Origin: Agriotes lineatus | Taxonomy: Eukaryota; Arthropoda; Insecta; Coleoptera; Elateridae | Direction of reading: 5' to 3' | DNA length: 64,000 nt | NCBI GenBank assembly: GCA_940337035.1 | Contig: OW679202.1 | Location: 51,105,763-51,169,762, forward strand | Part shown: one piece after another, positions 22,684 through 33,806 of the stretch | How positions within the stretch are numbered: the stretch's first letter is position 1 | Layout of the letters: each line of letters opens with the position of its first letter | The notes under the pieces: model-generated | What the model was told of the DNA's origin: nothing | Seen by the model: only the letters and a program-made list of their open reading frames with translations | Databases searched by the model: none | Position numbers and translations under genes: made by a program

Positions 22684-24630
22684 CCCTCACAGCTGGTTTT
22701 GGAAACCCTAATTTCTTCCAAATCCACCATAAATTTTTTCGAAAGTTAACAATCATATAAATATAGGATTTTTTCAAATTTTTTATCGGTTTTGATGAAA
22801 CGTGCTTTGCTTGCGTCGTCGCGTATAGGAAAAGTTGTTACTTATTTGATTTTCACAATTATAGCCGAAAAGATGGGTCATTTCAACATATTCAACTCTT
22901 TGGGACGACGTTTAATTACTTTCAAAACGTTCCCACTTCATAAGATGAACTACTATAAGAAAACGTTAATCTTCTTGAACTATTTAGTAGCTATAATTAA
23001 AGTTTTCATAAAGTTAGTGAAAGGTAAAACAGTTAACGATCATTTTGAACGCTTATAGTTTGCTAATAATGTAAAAGTTATTACTTATTAGTTCGCAGAG
23101 TCTCAACTCATTATGGAAGAGTAATCTGCGCTGGGATGTGATAAATATGCTGTAATTACGACCAGTTCGCATAATCAATCTAAAAATGTTTGTAGTAGGA
23201 AGTACCAAACTTAATGTGTTAAGGCATTAACATTTGCTACATCGATACGGGCTTAACTGAAAATTCCAGGTTACATTGTTAAAGTCATCTTTTTTCCGAT
23301 AATATCTGTTCGAACGATTACCCCTGTCTACATAATTCAATTAGAAACAATCGCAATAGACTCATTAAGGATTGTTAATTAGAGCGAGCGACGAAAGAGA
23401 TCAGTAAAACAATCACGTCGCCATAAGAGTCGAAATCAATAGACAGCTACTGTATAAATAGCCCTGGCTTTCTTCTGATTATTTCATCTTCCGAGCCATT
23501 AATCTTTCGGTCATTTGTGTCCTTCCTAACTGCCACGGCATCAGTCTCTCCGATAATGTACGAACGGTACATTAAAAAGCAAATGTATTACAGGTTGCAA
23601 TAATCAATTCTTCCACAGGTTCCCAAGAAAGAGCGAGCAGAATTCCTGGACAAAGGTAAGATTTCTAATTAAATTTAAAAAGTCGATTAGCGTCCGGCAA
23701 AAGAAAAGAATTTTTCTGAAAGGAAAACTCTTGTTAATTCCCAAGAACAATCTACCGACTTCCTTAATTCGCGAAAAGCGGACTGGCACGAAAACAGCAG
23801 AACAAAGCGGGAGCTGTTGTATATGATACCTTTTATTTCAGAGAAAATCCTATATGCTTTAGAAAGCTATTTTACGAATCAATACAACAATTTCGTTTTT
23901 GCTGCACAAAAACGAAATTGAAATGCTCCGCTCAGAACGTTCCATAGAAAGTATTTATTGTTTGCGGGTGAAAACTTCTTTTGTAAGTGCATGTGCTCTA
24001 GGAATGTCGACTGACGGTTTTAAGCACATATTTCTGATAATGCCGCCTCCGACGTGTTTTATTGCAAACGGAATTTTATGGAGTGCTGCTTTTAAATCAC
24101 ACTATCAGAACGGCTTCCTTTTACACCTACCTACAGTGGCGTCGACTTCTGAAGTGCCAAGGGGAGCTCAAGAGTAAGGGGAGGAGTGGTCTTCCATTTA
24201 CGTCCATGCCATAAAGTCTAAACTACAGTCTGTTCTATATTTTAAAGAGTGAAAAGCATGTAAGTCCCATTCGCACATCTAGATAACCAGTTCAAAACAT
24301 GTTAAGTAGAGAGAAAATGTTAGAAAATGTATTATACTCTTAAATAAAATGTACAAATCTACTGATTAGGTACTGCGACCAATAAGACAGGGTATATAAA
24401 AACTAATATTACACAGTTCTAGGCGTGATGGTGTTCAATAATATAAGTAAGAAAGGTCAAATGAACATAGATCCCAAATCACGTCTTAAAGAAGCTATAT
24501 CAGCACTGTGAAGAGCAGTAAGTATAGTATACCACCGACACTATACCCCAACTAAGAGTTTTGCAGGATTACAACTACTTACCTACGACTCTCAGCACTG
24601 ATAAGAATTCTCGTTGGAAGTAAGTTTGTT
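22684..24630. other. No supported gene
   Basis: A TATAAATAG motif at 23452-23460 resembles a core promoter, but no transcript or ORF can be tied to it. An 87-codon open frame at 22795-23058 (starting MKRALLASSRIGKVV) has no recognisable domain. I treat both as unsupported. Confidence 0.4.
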
Positions 24631-24638
24631 CTCTAGCC

Positions 24639-25781
24639 CAGGGGTCGGCAAACTACGGCCCGCGGGCCATATCCGGCCCGCCGTCTGTTTTTACCGGCCC
24701 GCGGGTTAATTCATGAAAAAATTTAAAATAAATCAAATTACGAGCTGTAACCAATGACAAATATAAATGAACTGACTGAAGTAATAGAAATTTTTCTAAA
24801 TGAGAAAAACTGCCCACAACCACCATTATCTTACAATGAATGGGTATGGAAATTAGCATTTGCTGCAGACATCCTGGGATGTCTTAAGGAATTTAACTTA
24901 AAATTAAAAGGAAAAACAGTGCTCATATATGAACTGTATTCTATCGTAAAGTCATATCGCCAAAACTTTGCACTGTTTGAAACACAAATCACATTAACCA
25001 AGTTTGACCATTTTCCATGCTGTACAAATTTTCTTATATTAGCGAAATCCTCATTCCAAAAAAAAAAAAATCGCGGCGGATATATTTTCTGAACTTAAAC
25101 TACAGTTACAACAGCGTTTTTCGGATCTTGATGCAAGTGCAAAATACATTTCCATATTTCAAAATCCATTTGGCTGTACAATTATTGAGGGGCTTCCGTT
25201 AGACCTTCCATTGGAAGTGATTGAACTGCAAAATGATGATAGGCTAAAAATGATGTTTAAAGAAATGGATCTAAACAAATTCTATAAATATCTTTCGGAA
25301 GATAAATACGCTCAATTAAAATCATATGCTCGGGATTTTATATCTTTATTTAGGAGTAGTACTTACCAATGTGAAAGGACATTTTCGAAAATGAAGGATG
25401 CAAAATCGCAATACAGATCATTATTAACAGATGGCCATTTGCAAACAACTTTAATGATAGGATGTACTATTTTCGAACTCCAGTATGATGAAATATTATC
25501 TCAGAAAAAAACAATTACATTCATCGCATTAGTACAAAATGTAACCAGTTATATGATAGGTTTATTAATAGATGGAAATAATTTATTCGTTTTTTTTTGT
25601 GTTAACATGTATAGTATATATAAATATTATGTAAAAATATCACTTCCTATTAAAAAAATGAACCTGTTTTTTGCTCTATGAGTAGAATTGCCCATGTAAA
25701 TGTCTTCAAGTTTGTTACCTGGCCCGCCCGCCTACACATTTTACGTTCTGGACCTTTCCAAAAAAAGTTTGTCGACCCCTG
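24639..25781 (+). mobile_element. hAT element (Charlie/GTF2IRD2-like), internally deleted
   Basis: The termini are CAGGGGTCGGCAAAC and, inverted, CAGGGGTCGACAAAC. An exact 8-bp target-site duplication CTCTAGCC lies at 24631-24638 and 25782-25789. The GC-rich subterminal sequence GGCCCGCGGGCC next to the left end is characteristic of Charlie-type hAT elements, which are also known from vertebrates. The element is 1143 bp, well short of a full autonomous copy, and keeps only the C-terminal half of the transposase gene. The perfect TSD and readable protein point to a fairly recent insertion. Confidence 0.9.
24754..25681 (+). pseudogene. hAT transposase C-terminal half, one frameshift
   Basis: The first part (24754-25060) reads WVWKLAFAADILGCLKEFNL then LKGKTVLIYELYSIVKSY and FDHFP, matching the block LAFLVDITxHLNxLNLxLQG of GTF2IRD2-like hAT transposases. 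After an A13 homopolymer at 25058-25070 the frame shifts. The second frame (from 25079) reads DIFSELKLQLQQRFSDLDA, then LPLEVIELQNDDRLKMMF, FYKYLSEDKYAQLKSYA, and the hAT dimerisation block TYQCERTFSKMKDAKSQYRS followed by LTDGHLQTTL, ending at 25681. The BED zinc finger and N-terminal catalytic part are missing. Codons appear intact apart from the homopolymer slip. It could supply a dimerisation domain at most. Confidence 0.87.
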
Positions 25782-25967
25782 CTCTAGCCCATTGAACAGC
25801 TCTAGCTGTTTACTGACAAGCTTATTGGCTGATCTTGTAATACTTGATGGCCGCTGAATGAACTATACATGGTCGGTACTTAATTAAATTAATATGGAAA
25901 AATAAAATTTGGTAGAATTTGACAAATAGCCACGAGCTTTTATGCCTAGAAGAAATGTGGTATGCAG

Positions 25968-27379
25968 TAGAGATGGGCGCTTGACGTAAAAACAGTCGGG
26001 TCACGCTGGTTCACGGCGGGTCCCGTCGTAAACGTGAGTAATATTTGAAAATCGGGCCGTGAACGTGAAACATTTCCAAGGCGCGATTCACGTTTCACCT
26101 CCATTTCACATTAAATATTTCGTAACGAATAAAAGACTGCAGGGTGCTCCGCTCCTCCGCTGCTCTCCCATGTGGAAGATTCAGAGCAGGAGCGGGAGGG
26201 CATTGTACTTCTGTGTGGCAGCCTGCAGCAACGGAACTTCGCACCTCTGTTGTGTTGTGAATATTGTGTCTAGAGTCAATCACATTTCTGCGAATTAATA
26301 ATTATTGACAAGTGACTAAAGGATTTTAAAGGTATTACAGGTAGGAAATCAAGTCACGTTTGCTCGTCGTACCCTAAATCCGTGCGTGCTACAAAATGCT
26401 TCTTATAAAACTCGTATCATAATATACTATTAAAAACGCTTTACCTCTAACGAAAGAAGTAACTAGAATAACTCTATAATCTCACTTCCTTCCAGGTTAA
26501 AATACTTAAATTCAAAATCAGTCGTTTACTTTTAGCACACCTGCTAATAGTAGACAGCTGATTCTAGTTTCTACCTTCTACCTTCTTTTAGTAGGCGTCG
26601 TAGAAAAGTACTTTTTTAAAAATCGGCAGTGGAGAACGTCGAAATCGTTATTAAAATACGAGAAATCGGCAGTGAAGTACTACATTGTTTTACGACCTTT
26701 TCTACATGGCGGGGCAACAGCTAAACGTCAACCGACGTCAACATAACCTACAAAAGTTGGTTAAAATGTTGCAATTTCACGATTTCTAGATTTAAAAAAG
26801 ATACCTAATGTACCCCTCAGCACTGAAGTTCATTTTTATCCCTCATGTGGTTTACTTGCTTTGGCCCTACAAGCTTCGGCAGCTAAATCCACATTCGTGA
26901 TGAAAAGCTAAACTTCAGTGCCTTGGTATACAAATTACTAATACACCTAGGAATTAAAAGTGTTGCATAGCAACATATACCTTCTCGTACAAGTATCAGT
27001 AAGGGAAACGTCAATTGCAAAGTAATGTCTTTGCAGACGGTTGCAAAAAATGTTTTACGAGAAATCAGTATTATTTTATTCCTTGTTGCAAGCTATTTTA
27101 GTCAATTTCCATTTTTTCTGCAACATATCACTTATTTATTTCACGTGCAAGACATATTTTTAGAGTTTTTAGTTCTGTTTACGTTCCTTTATTAGTTTGA
27201 AATTGGAACGTTCTGTTCTATCAGAATTTGAATTTTTAAATAAAAACTGCGGGTCACGTCATAAGTGGAGGGTCACGCCATGAACGTGAGTGAACGCGAG
27301 CGGGCGTGAACGTGAGTGTTTAAAGCAAGCGTAAAACGTGCGTGACGTGAGTGAATACTCACTCACGCACCTATGTCTA
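25968..27379. mobile_element. Large non-autonomous hAT
   Basis: The left end TAGAGATGGGCGC and the inverted right end TAGACATAGGTGC are flanked by 8-mers GTATGCAG (25960-25967) and GTATGCAA (27380-27387), a hAT-length duplication with one mismatch. Both subterminal regions carry clusters of short CGTGA/TCACG words (about 25985-26100 and 27250-27365), which may be transposase binding sites. The 1.4-kb interior encodes nothing recognisable. It includes a GC-rich stretch at 26130-26260 unlike the rest. Confidence 0.72.
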
Positions 27380-27387
27380 GTATGCAA

Positions 27388-29480
27388 TTCACAATGAGCA
27401 GTTCCTGGAACGATGGATTCCACTACATTTCTGAACTGCATGCCACTTTTTTTACAACGCCATCTGATTTAACGTTAACGTTAAATTAACAGTTGCAATG
27501 TTAAAAGTGAAGTGAAATCAGAATCTGTTAGTATTTTGGAAGTTAAACACCTGAAATCTCAGGTATGAAATTGTTATCTCTACCTTCACGTGGTCTGACG
27601 TTTGTCGAATTTATCATCTGGCTTGTTTGTTTTGCCTCTTTCTTTCACCGTTCGTTCTGTGAGTATTCTCGAGATTCGTCATGCTATTTGCTAAATTTGC
27701 GAATGTTACAGTAGCACGTCAGCACGCAGATTTCGCGTTGTGCCAACCGCAACACCTGTAACCACGAATCTGTTCACACAGACTCCTTCAAATCTTCAAA
27801 CGCGAGTAGCAGGTTTTCCCTTTGTTTCAACCTTTCCCGCACCTGACCTCGTCGATGATTGCATCAGCGAATCGTCTTAGTCAATAGCTTTTTAATTATC
27901 ATTAATACTTTTTCAATTAGGGCCTTCTGCTGTTATGCTGAATCGATTCCGAGAGCTCTTTTCTAATCAAATTCTCTGTTCTTGCTGTATGCACCCCCTA
28001 CACCACTTGTTCGTAAAATTGTGTTTAAGCATTTATATAATAATTAATTGGATGTAAACTATTTTTCTTTGGTTGTGCATAGTTGCATTTCATATGTGCT
28101 TTGGGTTGAAATGCTACTTCTTTAGTATCACATAACTTCACTTACTTCGTAATTGCTTATATCGTTCGCATTTGGAAAGCATTACAACTATGATTTTTAA
28201 TTTTGTCACAATAAAGTGGAAATGTTTTGTCGCAACGTGTGCACGTCGATTGTTAAGTACTTCACTTCAGTCTAACTAGCTACGTCTTCACACGGTCATA
28301 GTCGGATAGATAGATAGATTTTTCCTGGAAAAACTGGAAGAAATTAAACAATGACAGTTTTAATATAACATACTACTCCTAATATATATTTTTGCTTCTC
28401 GAGACCGCTACATTCCTGAAAATAATTCCCCGCAAGTTATTTAGCTTAGTGTGCAGTGTCGCAAATTGCTCTTGAATGTGAATCTGCTTACCTTACAAGT
28501 TTGTTATTTTGATTCAAAAATGTTAATATTTAGCCACAACTCAAGGCAGATAGTGAAAACTGAATCTCAGATCTACACGTACCGATGACAGAAATTTGGC
28601 AATAAAAAGTTCTTTGAATCATATGATCTATCCATACCCTTGAACGCTGTAACTACAAAGGTATCCTTTTACTAATGTATCTTATTATAAGATTTTCTCC
28701 TACATACTTGACAGCCGCATACGATCATATGCAAGGGAGATGGTAGAAAGGTACCACGTCAAATTTTGTGCTAACAAGTGAACAATAAACCAACTATCGA
28801 CATTAAGGCAGTTGTTTGAGAAGAATAATGCACCGCATAGACACAGACCATATTTGTTGACAATAAAACCGTAGAAATACTTAATTCGAAACCATTTGAT
28901 AAACATCTCACACAGAGGTGTACGGCAGGAGAACACGCTGTCCTCTATTTTTTTCAACTTTGCTTTAGAAACAGTTACAAGAACGTCTTGTATTAACACC
29001 ATAGATATTGCCTCACAAAATGAACATCGGCTGTCAGTTGGCCCTCGATAACGAATTCCACAACTGTATTGGGATGCAGGAACGATACGAGATAAATTCC
29101 GTGCAGGGCATCAATAACGATAATTCAAGACGATGCGGTAATTGAAAATTTCCAAAAACAACACCCTGTGTTTTGTGAAGCCGATTAGATTTCACAATTT
29201 GTGGTAGTTTTTCTGTGCGGCACAGTAAAGCTTCAACAACTGCTCTCTTAGGAACAATTCACACATAACACGCAAACATTCCTTGAAAACCAACTAGCCT
29301 AAAAACGCTCACTGTTCGAGTAACCTCTCTGCTTGAGGACTAGTGCAAGACCGCCGACTGTGTTGGGCGTTAACAAACCGCGACGACAATCGGAAGTCTT
29401 CAAATATTAGCCATGCGCTGATCACCTAGATATTATCGAATGAAAAGTTCTACGAAAACAAAATTGGGCTGTGCTACAAC
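27388..29480. other. No supported gene
   Basis: AT-rich sequence, only small open frames, no recognisable repeat ends. A short GATA repeat lies near 28308-28320. Confidence 0.5.
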
Positions 29481-29489
29481 CACAAGTAA

Positions 29490-29790
29490 TATCAGTTCTG
29501 CAGGGACGCCTACGTAGTTCAATTCATAAAAGCTAATCGCCTAAGATGGGTAGAGCATGTAATTCGAATGGACAAAGAAGACCCAACACGCAAACAACGT
29601 TTCGAAGTCCAGCAGGCTAACGAAGGCGAGGAAGGCCTAAAATGAGGTTTCTGGACAACGTAAAAACCGTTGAAGTGAAAACATGGAGGAGGCGATCGTC
29701 TGACAGAAACAAATCGAAGAAGGTTCTTGAGTAGATTAAGGCCCACAAAGGTCTGTAACTTCATGAAAGAAGAAGCAGACTTAGACTCAA
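29490..29790 (+). pseudogene. LINE polymerase C-terminal tail
   Basis: The plus strand reads FCRDAYVVQFIKANRLRWVE then HVIRMDKEDPTRKQRFE, followed after a frame change by QANEGEEGLK-like (usually GRRGRGRPKxRW), and KPLK, then RRRFLSRLRPTKVCNFMKEE. This is the conserved C-terminal block IKxNRLRWxGHVxRMxxxRPTK of insect LINEs, ending near a GAAGAAG tail. Nothing upstream is recognisable, so this is a heavily 5'-truncated copy. Confidence 0.7.
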
Positions 29791-31723
29791 TCAGAATATC
29801 TTTATTTTAAAGCATGCAAGGGGGTGGCATGTTCGTGTAACATGGTATGTACATCCATGCAGATAATTGGTAAATGGGCTCCACACCCCGGTACCCGACG
29901 CCCATGATCGGAAAGTTCTATTATCAAAATTTATGGCTAAATAACTAGGTCTAGAAATAGAAATATGTAGCGTTCAACATGGGGAGCAATAAATTTCGAA
30001 ACCCGAAAGCGCAGTCGGTTTAAACGACTCCAATTAAAAGTCGCAGCGAACAGACATCATACTCGTTTCCAATAGCAGCTCTGAAATTCGAACTGATGCA
30101 TGGTGTGCTGACAGTTCGGCTTGATGAGCGACGACAACTTAATGCAGCTCTCCTACGTTCGTTTGGTAGAACTCAATATAATGATTATTGACTATGGAAA
30201 TTTTGTTTGAACTCGCTCCTACCGGAAAGGGGGCAGATGCTCCCCGCCGAAACAGCGAGCTCGTTAAATATCTGCTTTGGTAAGTATTTTAAATAAAGCT
30301 AAGCCTACATTTCGAATTGTCAGTGCAAAGCAAATTAAGCAGGAAGGTCGCCTTACTGCTAACCGATAAATAATTACTATATCGGGCGAAAACTCGCACC
30401 GGATGCAGTAGCGAAACTCGCTTGGAAATAATTGCCCGAATTTGTAATTCCTTATTTAGTTAAGGGTTTGGGCCAGATTATCTGATCGAAAGTCTGGCGA
30501 ACTCATAAACGGAAAATTATGCGTCAAAATCCAATTTCCCAAATAGCTAACACTTAACTACTAAATTTCAAATATGCGTTGTTAAAAAAATGATTAAAGA
30601 GAAATTTGAATTATTCCTCTCGCTTATAATTCACCAGCCCACGGCTTGCATCGATTCGCTGGAAATGAACCGAAATTCCGTATTTTCTGCGGGCGGGTAA
30701 TAAAAAACCCATTTAGCAAAAAACAAATATGGGGCTGGATATGTGCATCTATGTGTATTGGAATGCCGTTCGAGATTGCAATAAATTCAATTGTTTGTAG
30801 AGCGGAAATGATGCTGGAAGAATTCGATTTTAACATTTTCCCAATAAACCAGTATTTTAGTTTAATATTAACAAAATCGTAAAATTCTGTTCATTACTTG
30901 TAAATTGCACATTTATATTTTTATAGCATCATTTTTAACTGGGAGCTACGTTTCCACTATAAAAAATTACCAAAAAATACACCAAAAAGATTTTGGACGG
31001 TAATTACAAATTACCTTAGTAACGCCCGCTGCTCTGGACTCCTATTGGGAAGGTGGAAGGTGGAAACGAATTTTCAAAAATGTATCCCCTGCTTGGGCCA
31101 TTAATGTTTGGTTACAATAAAACGGTTATATCCGTAGATCAGGCAGTGTACAAGTACATCTTGTTTTAGGCCAGAAAATAGGATTCGATTTTCAAGAATT
31201 CAATGTCCACAAACATTTAGTAACCAGCCCACTGTGATTCGCCAACCAAACTTTGGCAACCGTGGCGTCTTAATGCGAAAACCTCCTCAAGGAGAGGAGG
31301 CCGATGCCCTTGCAGTGGGGATATTGTAACAAGACTGGCGATGACAAAGACAATCTGCACAGTGGGCAACTACAGATTAGTGAAAAGGCTCCCTATACAC
31401 GTTTACGTTTACGTTAACGTAAAATCACCGTCCATAAATCACTCCGCGAAAGGCTTTCAAAAGCACAGTAGGCGATTATAAAAAGGAACACTTCAGTTCA
31501 AAAAGCTGTGCAGTCCAAATCAGCGGGAATATAATTTTCGATGTTGCATTACGCGCAATTAAGTTAATAGTATTGTAAATTGAGTATAGCGTCGCGAGTG
31601 ACAAATTACATCCATGGCTACAGCCTAAAAAGCATGCAATTTAAAACAATTGTGACGTAACACTTCGCTGAGGGGACATATTGTTGCAGCAGACGAGTCA
31701 TAAGGCAATTCCTATGCCCAGGC
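29791..31723. other. No supported gene
   Basis: No recognisable protein or element ends. A short hairpin (CCTCCTCAAGGAGAGGAGG, about 31284-31302) and a GTTTACGTTAACG-rich spot (about 31402-31420) are the only local structures noted. Confidence 0.5.
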
Positions 31724-32468
31724 TTAGAAACGGGGTACAATGGCTAAATTGTACGAGAAAACGAAGGGTCCATGTCATAAACAACTCTTCACTTACGCAA
31801 CCGGGGAAGCTATATACACCGACACGGAAGCGCTAGCATTTCATTTGATTCTATTCATTTATTCCAATTCGGTTTACAACATAGGGCAATCCGTGTCTGC
31901 CTACAATCTGGCTGGTGTCGAACACACGTCACTTTCCATTTATTCGTTAACATAGCCTGTCGAAATATAAGGCTGCGTTAGGAACGGGGTACAATGGCTA
32001 AATTGTACGAGAAAACGAAGGGTCCATGCCATAAACAATTCTTCACTTACGCAACCGAGGAAGCTATATACACCGACACGGAAGCGCTAGCATTTCATTT
32101 GATTCTATTCATTTATTCCAATTCGGTTTACAACATAGGGCAATCCGTGTCTGCCTACAATCTGGCTGGTGTCGAACACACGTCACTTTCCATTTATTCG
32201 TTAACATAGCCTGTCGAAATATAAGGCTGCGTTAGGAACGGGGTACAATGGCTAAATTGTACGAGAAAACGAAGGGTCCATGCCATAAACAATTCTTCAC
32301 TTACGCAACCGAGGAAGCTATATACACCGACACGGAAGCGCTAGCATTTCATTTGATTCTATTCATTTATTCCAATTCGGTTTACAACCTAGGGCAATCC
32401 GTGTCTGCCTACAATCTGGCTGGTGTCCATTCATTCGTTAACATAGCCTGTCGAAATATCAGGCTGCG
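31724..32468 (+). repeat. 254-bp tandem repeat, three copies
   Basis: Units start at 31724, 31978 and 32232, an exact 254-bp period. Copies 1 and 2 are full length and differ at only a handful of positions. Copy 3 lacks 17 bp after GGTGT (about 32428), so it is 237 bp. Each unit contains an open frame that begins MAKLYEKTKGPCHK (31740, 31994, 32248); it ends at 71 codons in copies 1-2 and is shifted in copy 3. The protein is not recognised, and 254 is not a multiple of 3, so the array is not one continuous reading frame. The high similarity indicates a recent local amplification. Confidence 0.92.
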
Positions 32469-33216
32469 TTAAATGCTAGCACTTAAATTTGTTTCAATGG
32501 CGCACTCTACTTGTGTATTTGTATATCCTGCAAGTATGTGTGTGGAATCGTTATTAATTTTGCTTAAATAAATAAATGGCAGTTGCTTTCTATAAAGTGT
32601 TAGAATTTCGAAATAGTCAGGGTGTTATCATCAACAGCCGTGGAGCAGCAACTGCCAAATCACGAACATGGTGTACACGGTGTACGACACCAAGCGCGAT
32701 TAAAATGACGCTTTGGACCATCACGCTAACGTCTGACATCAGGTACGGCACCCTTAGAAGAAGAATAATTTTGAATTTCATGTATACTTTGCCTAACCTC
32801 TTATTTCGCAAAAAAAAAACAATACGATTAAATTCAATTTCGTTGAATATAAAGGTGAAAAGGCAGAAGTTAATATGTATACAGTTTATTACATTATTGC
32901 ACATTGTTTTTTTAACGACCACATTATGATATGGGGCGCAATTTATCAACAAAAAACTTCACGTTGCAAATTAAAAGACACTAAGGAAGCAATTTCGGTT
33001 ATTCTGGAAATTCGTTTTCCTGTGGTGTTTTCAGCTTGTACTAGCAGATTTAAACTTCTACAGTATGTTTTGTTAAACTAATGTTAAACTGTTTTATACA
33101 AAGTAAAGTATGTAAATATTTGGATATGTAAACGAGAATGTCGTACAATTTTTAGGGCTGAAAATACTAACATATTTCAATCTCTTGGCGTTTTTTCAAT
33201 TAACCCAGTAATAGGT
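32469..33216. other. No supported gene
   Basis: Overlapping open frames of about 110-117 codons lie on opposite strands at 32576-32952. Neither has a recognisable motif, so they are likely chance. Confidence 0.4.
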
Positions 33217-33806
33217 CCCGGGTGGTGTAGCTTGAACAAGCCTCCACGTTCGATCAGTAGAGTTAAGCAACGCTCTTTCTGGTCAGAACTTGGATGGAGG
33301 TTCCACGGCTGCTTCTACCGGCGCCTTGTGGTACGGCTGCCACGGAAATAGTTGGTCCCAGATGTCATAATAACATCATGACAGTCGTTAGTGGGATTGG
33401 AAGTCATTTATGGGGACTTCCAATCCCACTAACGGCGGTCATGATGTTGTTATGACAGCTGGGACCACCTATTTCCGTGACAGCCGTATCACGAGGTGCC
33501 GAGAGGTGCAGCCGTGGAACTCCCATCCAAGTTCTGACCAGAGAGAGCGTTGCTTAAATCTGCTGATCGAACGTGAAAGCTTGTTCAAGTTACACCACCC
33601 GGGACCTGTTCATCACTTGTGGATGCGCGACCACGTTTAAACTCATTGACCTAATTGTAAACAGTTTTAAATGGTGCAGATGTGCCATGAACTTCATCCA
33701 ACTCGGATTTGATTTCTTTCACAACGACACCTATAATTGGCCTAACGGCTGTTGGCTGAGTACGAAATAAATACATAAGATAAATAAATAAATATTATAA
33801 AAGAGA
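33217..33806 (+). mobile_element. 5S-rRNA-like SINE, copy 1, carrying a 316-bp insert
   Basis: The head (33217 onward) contains a 5S-rRNA-like internal promoter: CGATCAGTAGAGTTAAGCAA at 33250-33269 and GGTCAGAACTTGGATGG at 33281-33297 correspond to the A-box and C-box region of 5S rRNA (AGTTAAGCAGCG ... GGTTAGTACTTGGATGG). The 3' part (33721-33806) reads AACGGCTGTTGGCTGAGT and ends in an (AAATA)n tail. Between them, 33405-33720 is a foreign segment copied from a sister locus (separate entry). SINEs with 5S-derived heads are known as SINE3-type. Identification is by eye from the promoter region. Confidence 0.72.
33405..33720. repeat. 316-bp block duplicated from 36157-36472
   Basis: This block matches 36157-36472 base for base in length (316 bp each, no gap), with 10 mismatches counted by eye (about 97% identity). 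At 36 kb the block spans the junction between an inverted 5S-like SINE and mariner transposase sequence. Here it sits in the middle of a SINE of opposite orientation, so its first 200 bp form a hairpin with the resident head (33217-33405). The resident SINE lost about 11 bp at the site, judged against the intact copy. Confidence 0.85.

Noticed and set aside
22795..23058. ATG frame of 87 codons (MKRALLASSRIGKVV...)
   Set aside because: No domain, no splice or promoter context, and no similarity I recognise; chance is enough to explain it.
23452..23490. TATAAATAG with a weak initiator-like TCATCT about 30 bp downstream
   Set aside because: No ORF, transcript or conserved downstream element can be linked to it; such motifs are common in AT-rich DNA.
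31740..32472. The tandem repeat as exons of a repeat protein
   Set aside because: The 254-bp period is not a multiple of three and each unit ends in a stop, so it cannot be one long repeat protein without splicing for which there is no evidence.
32576..32952. Overlapping frames of 111-117 codons on both strands
   Set aside because: The two strands compete for the same DNA and neither shows a known motif.
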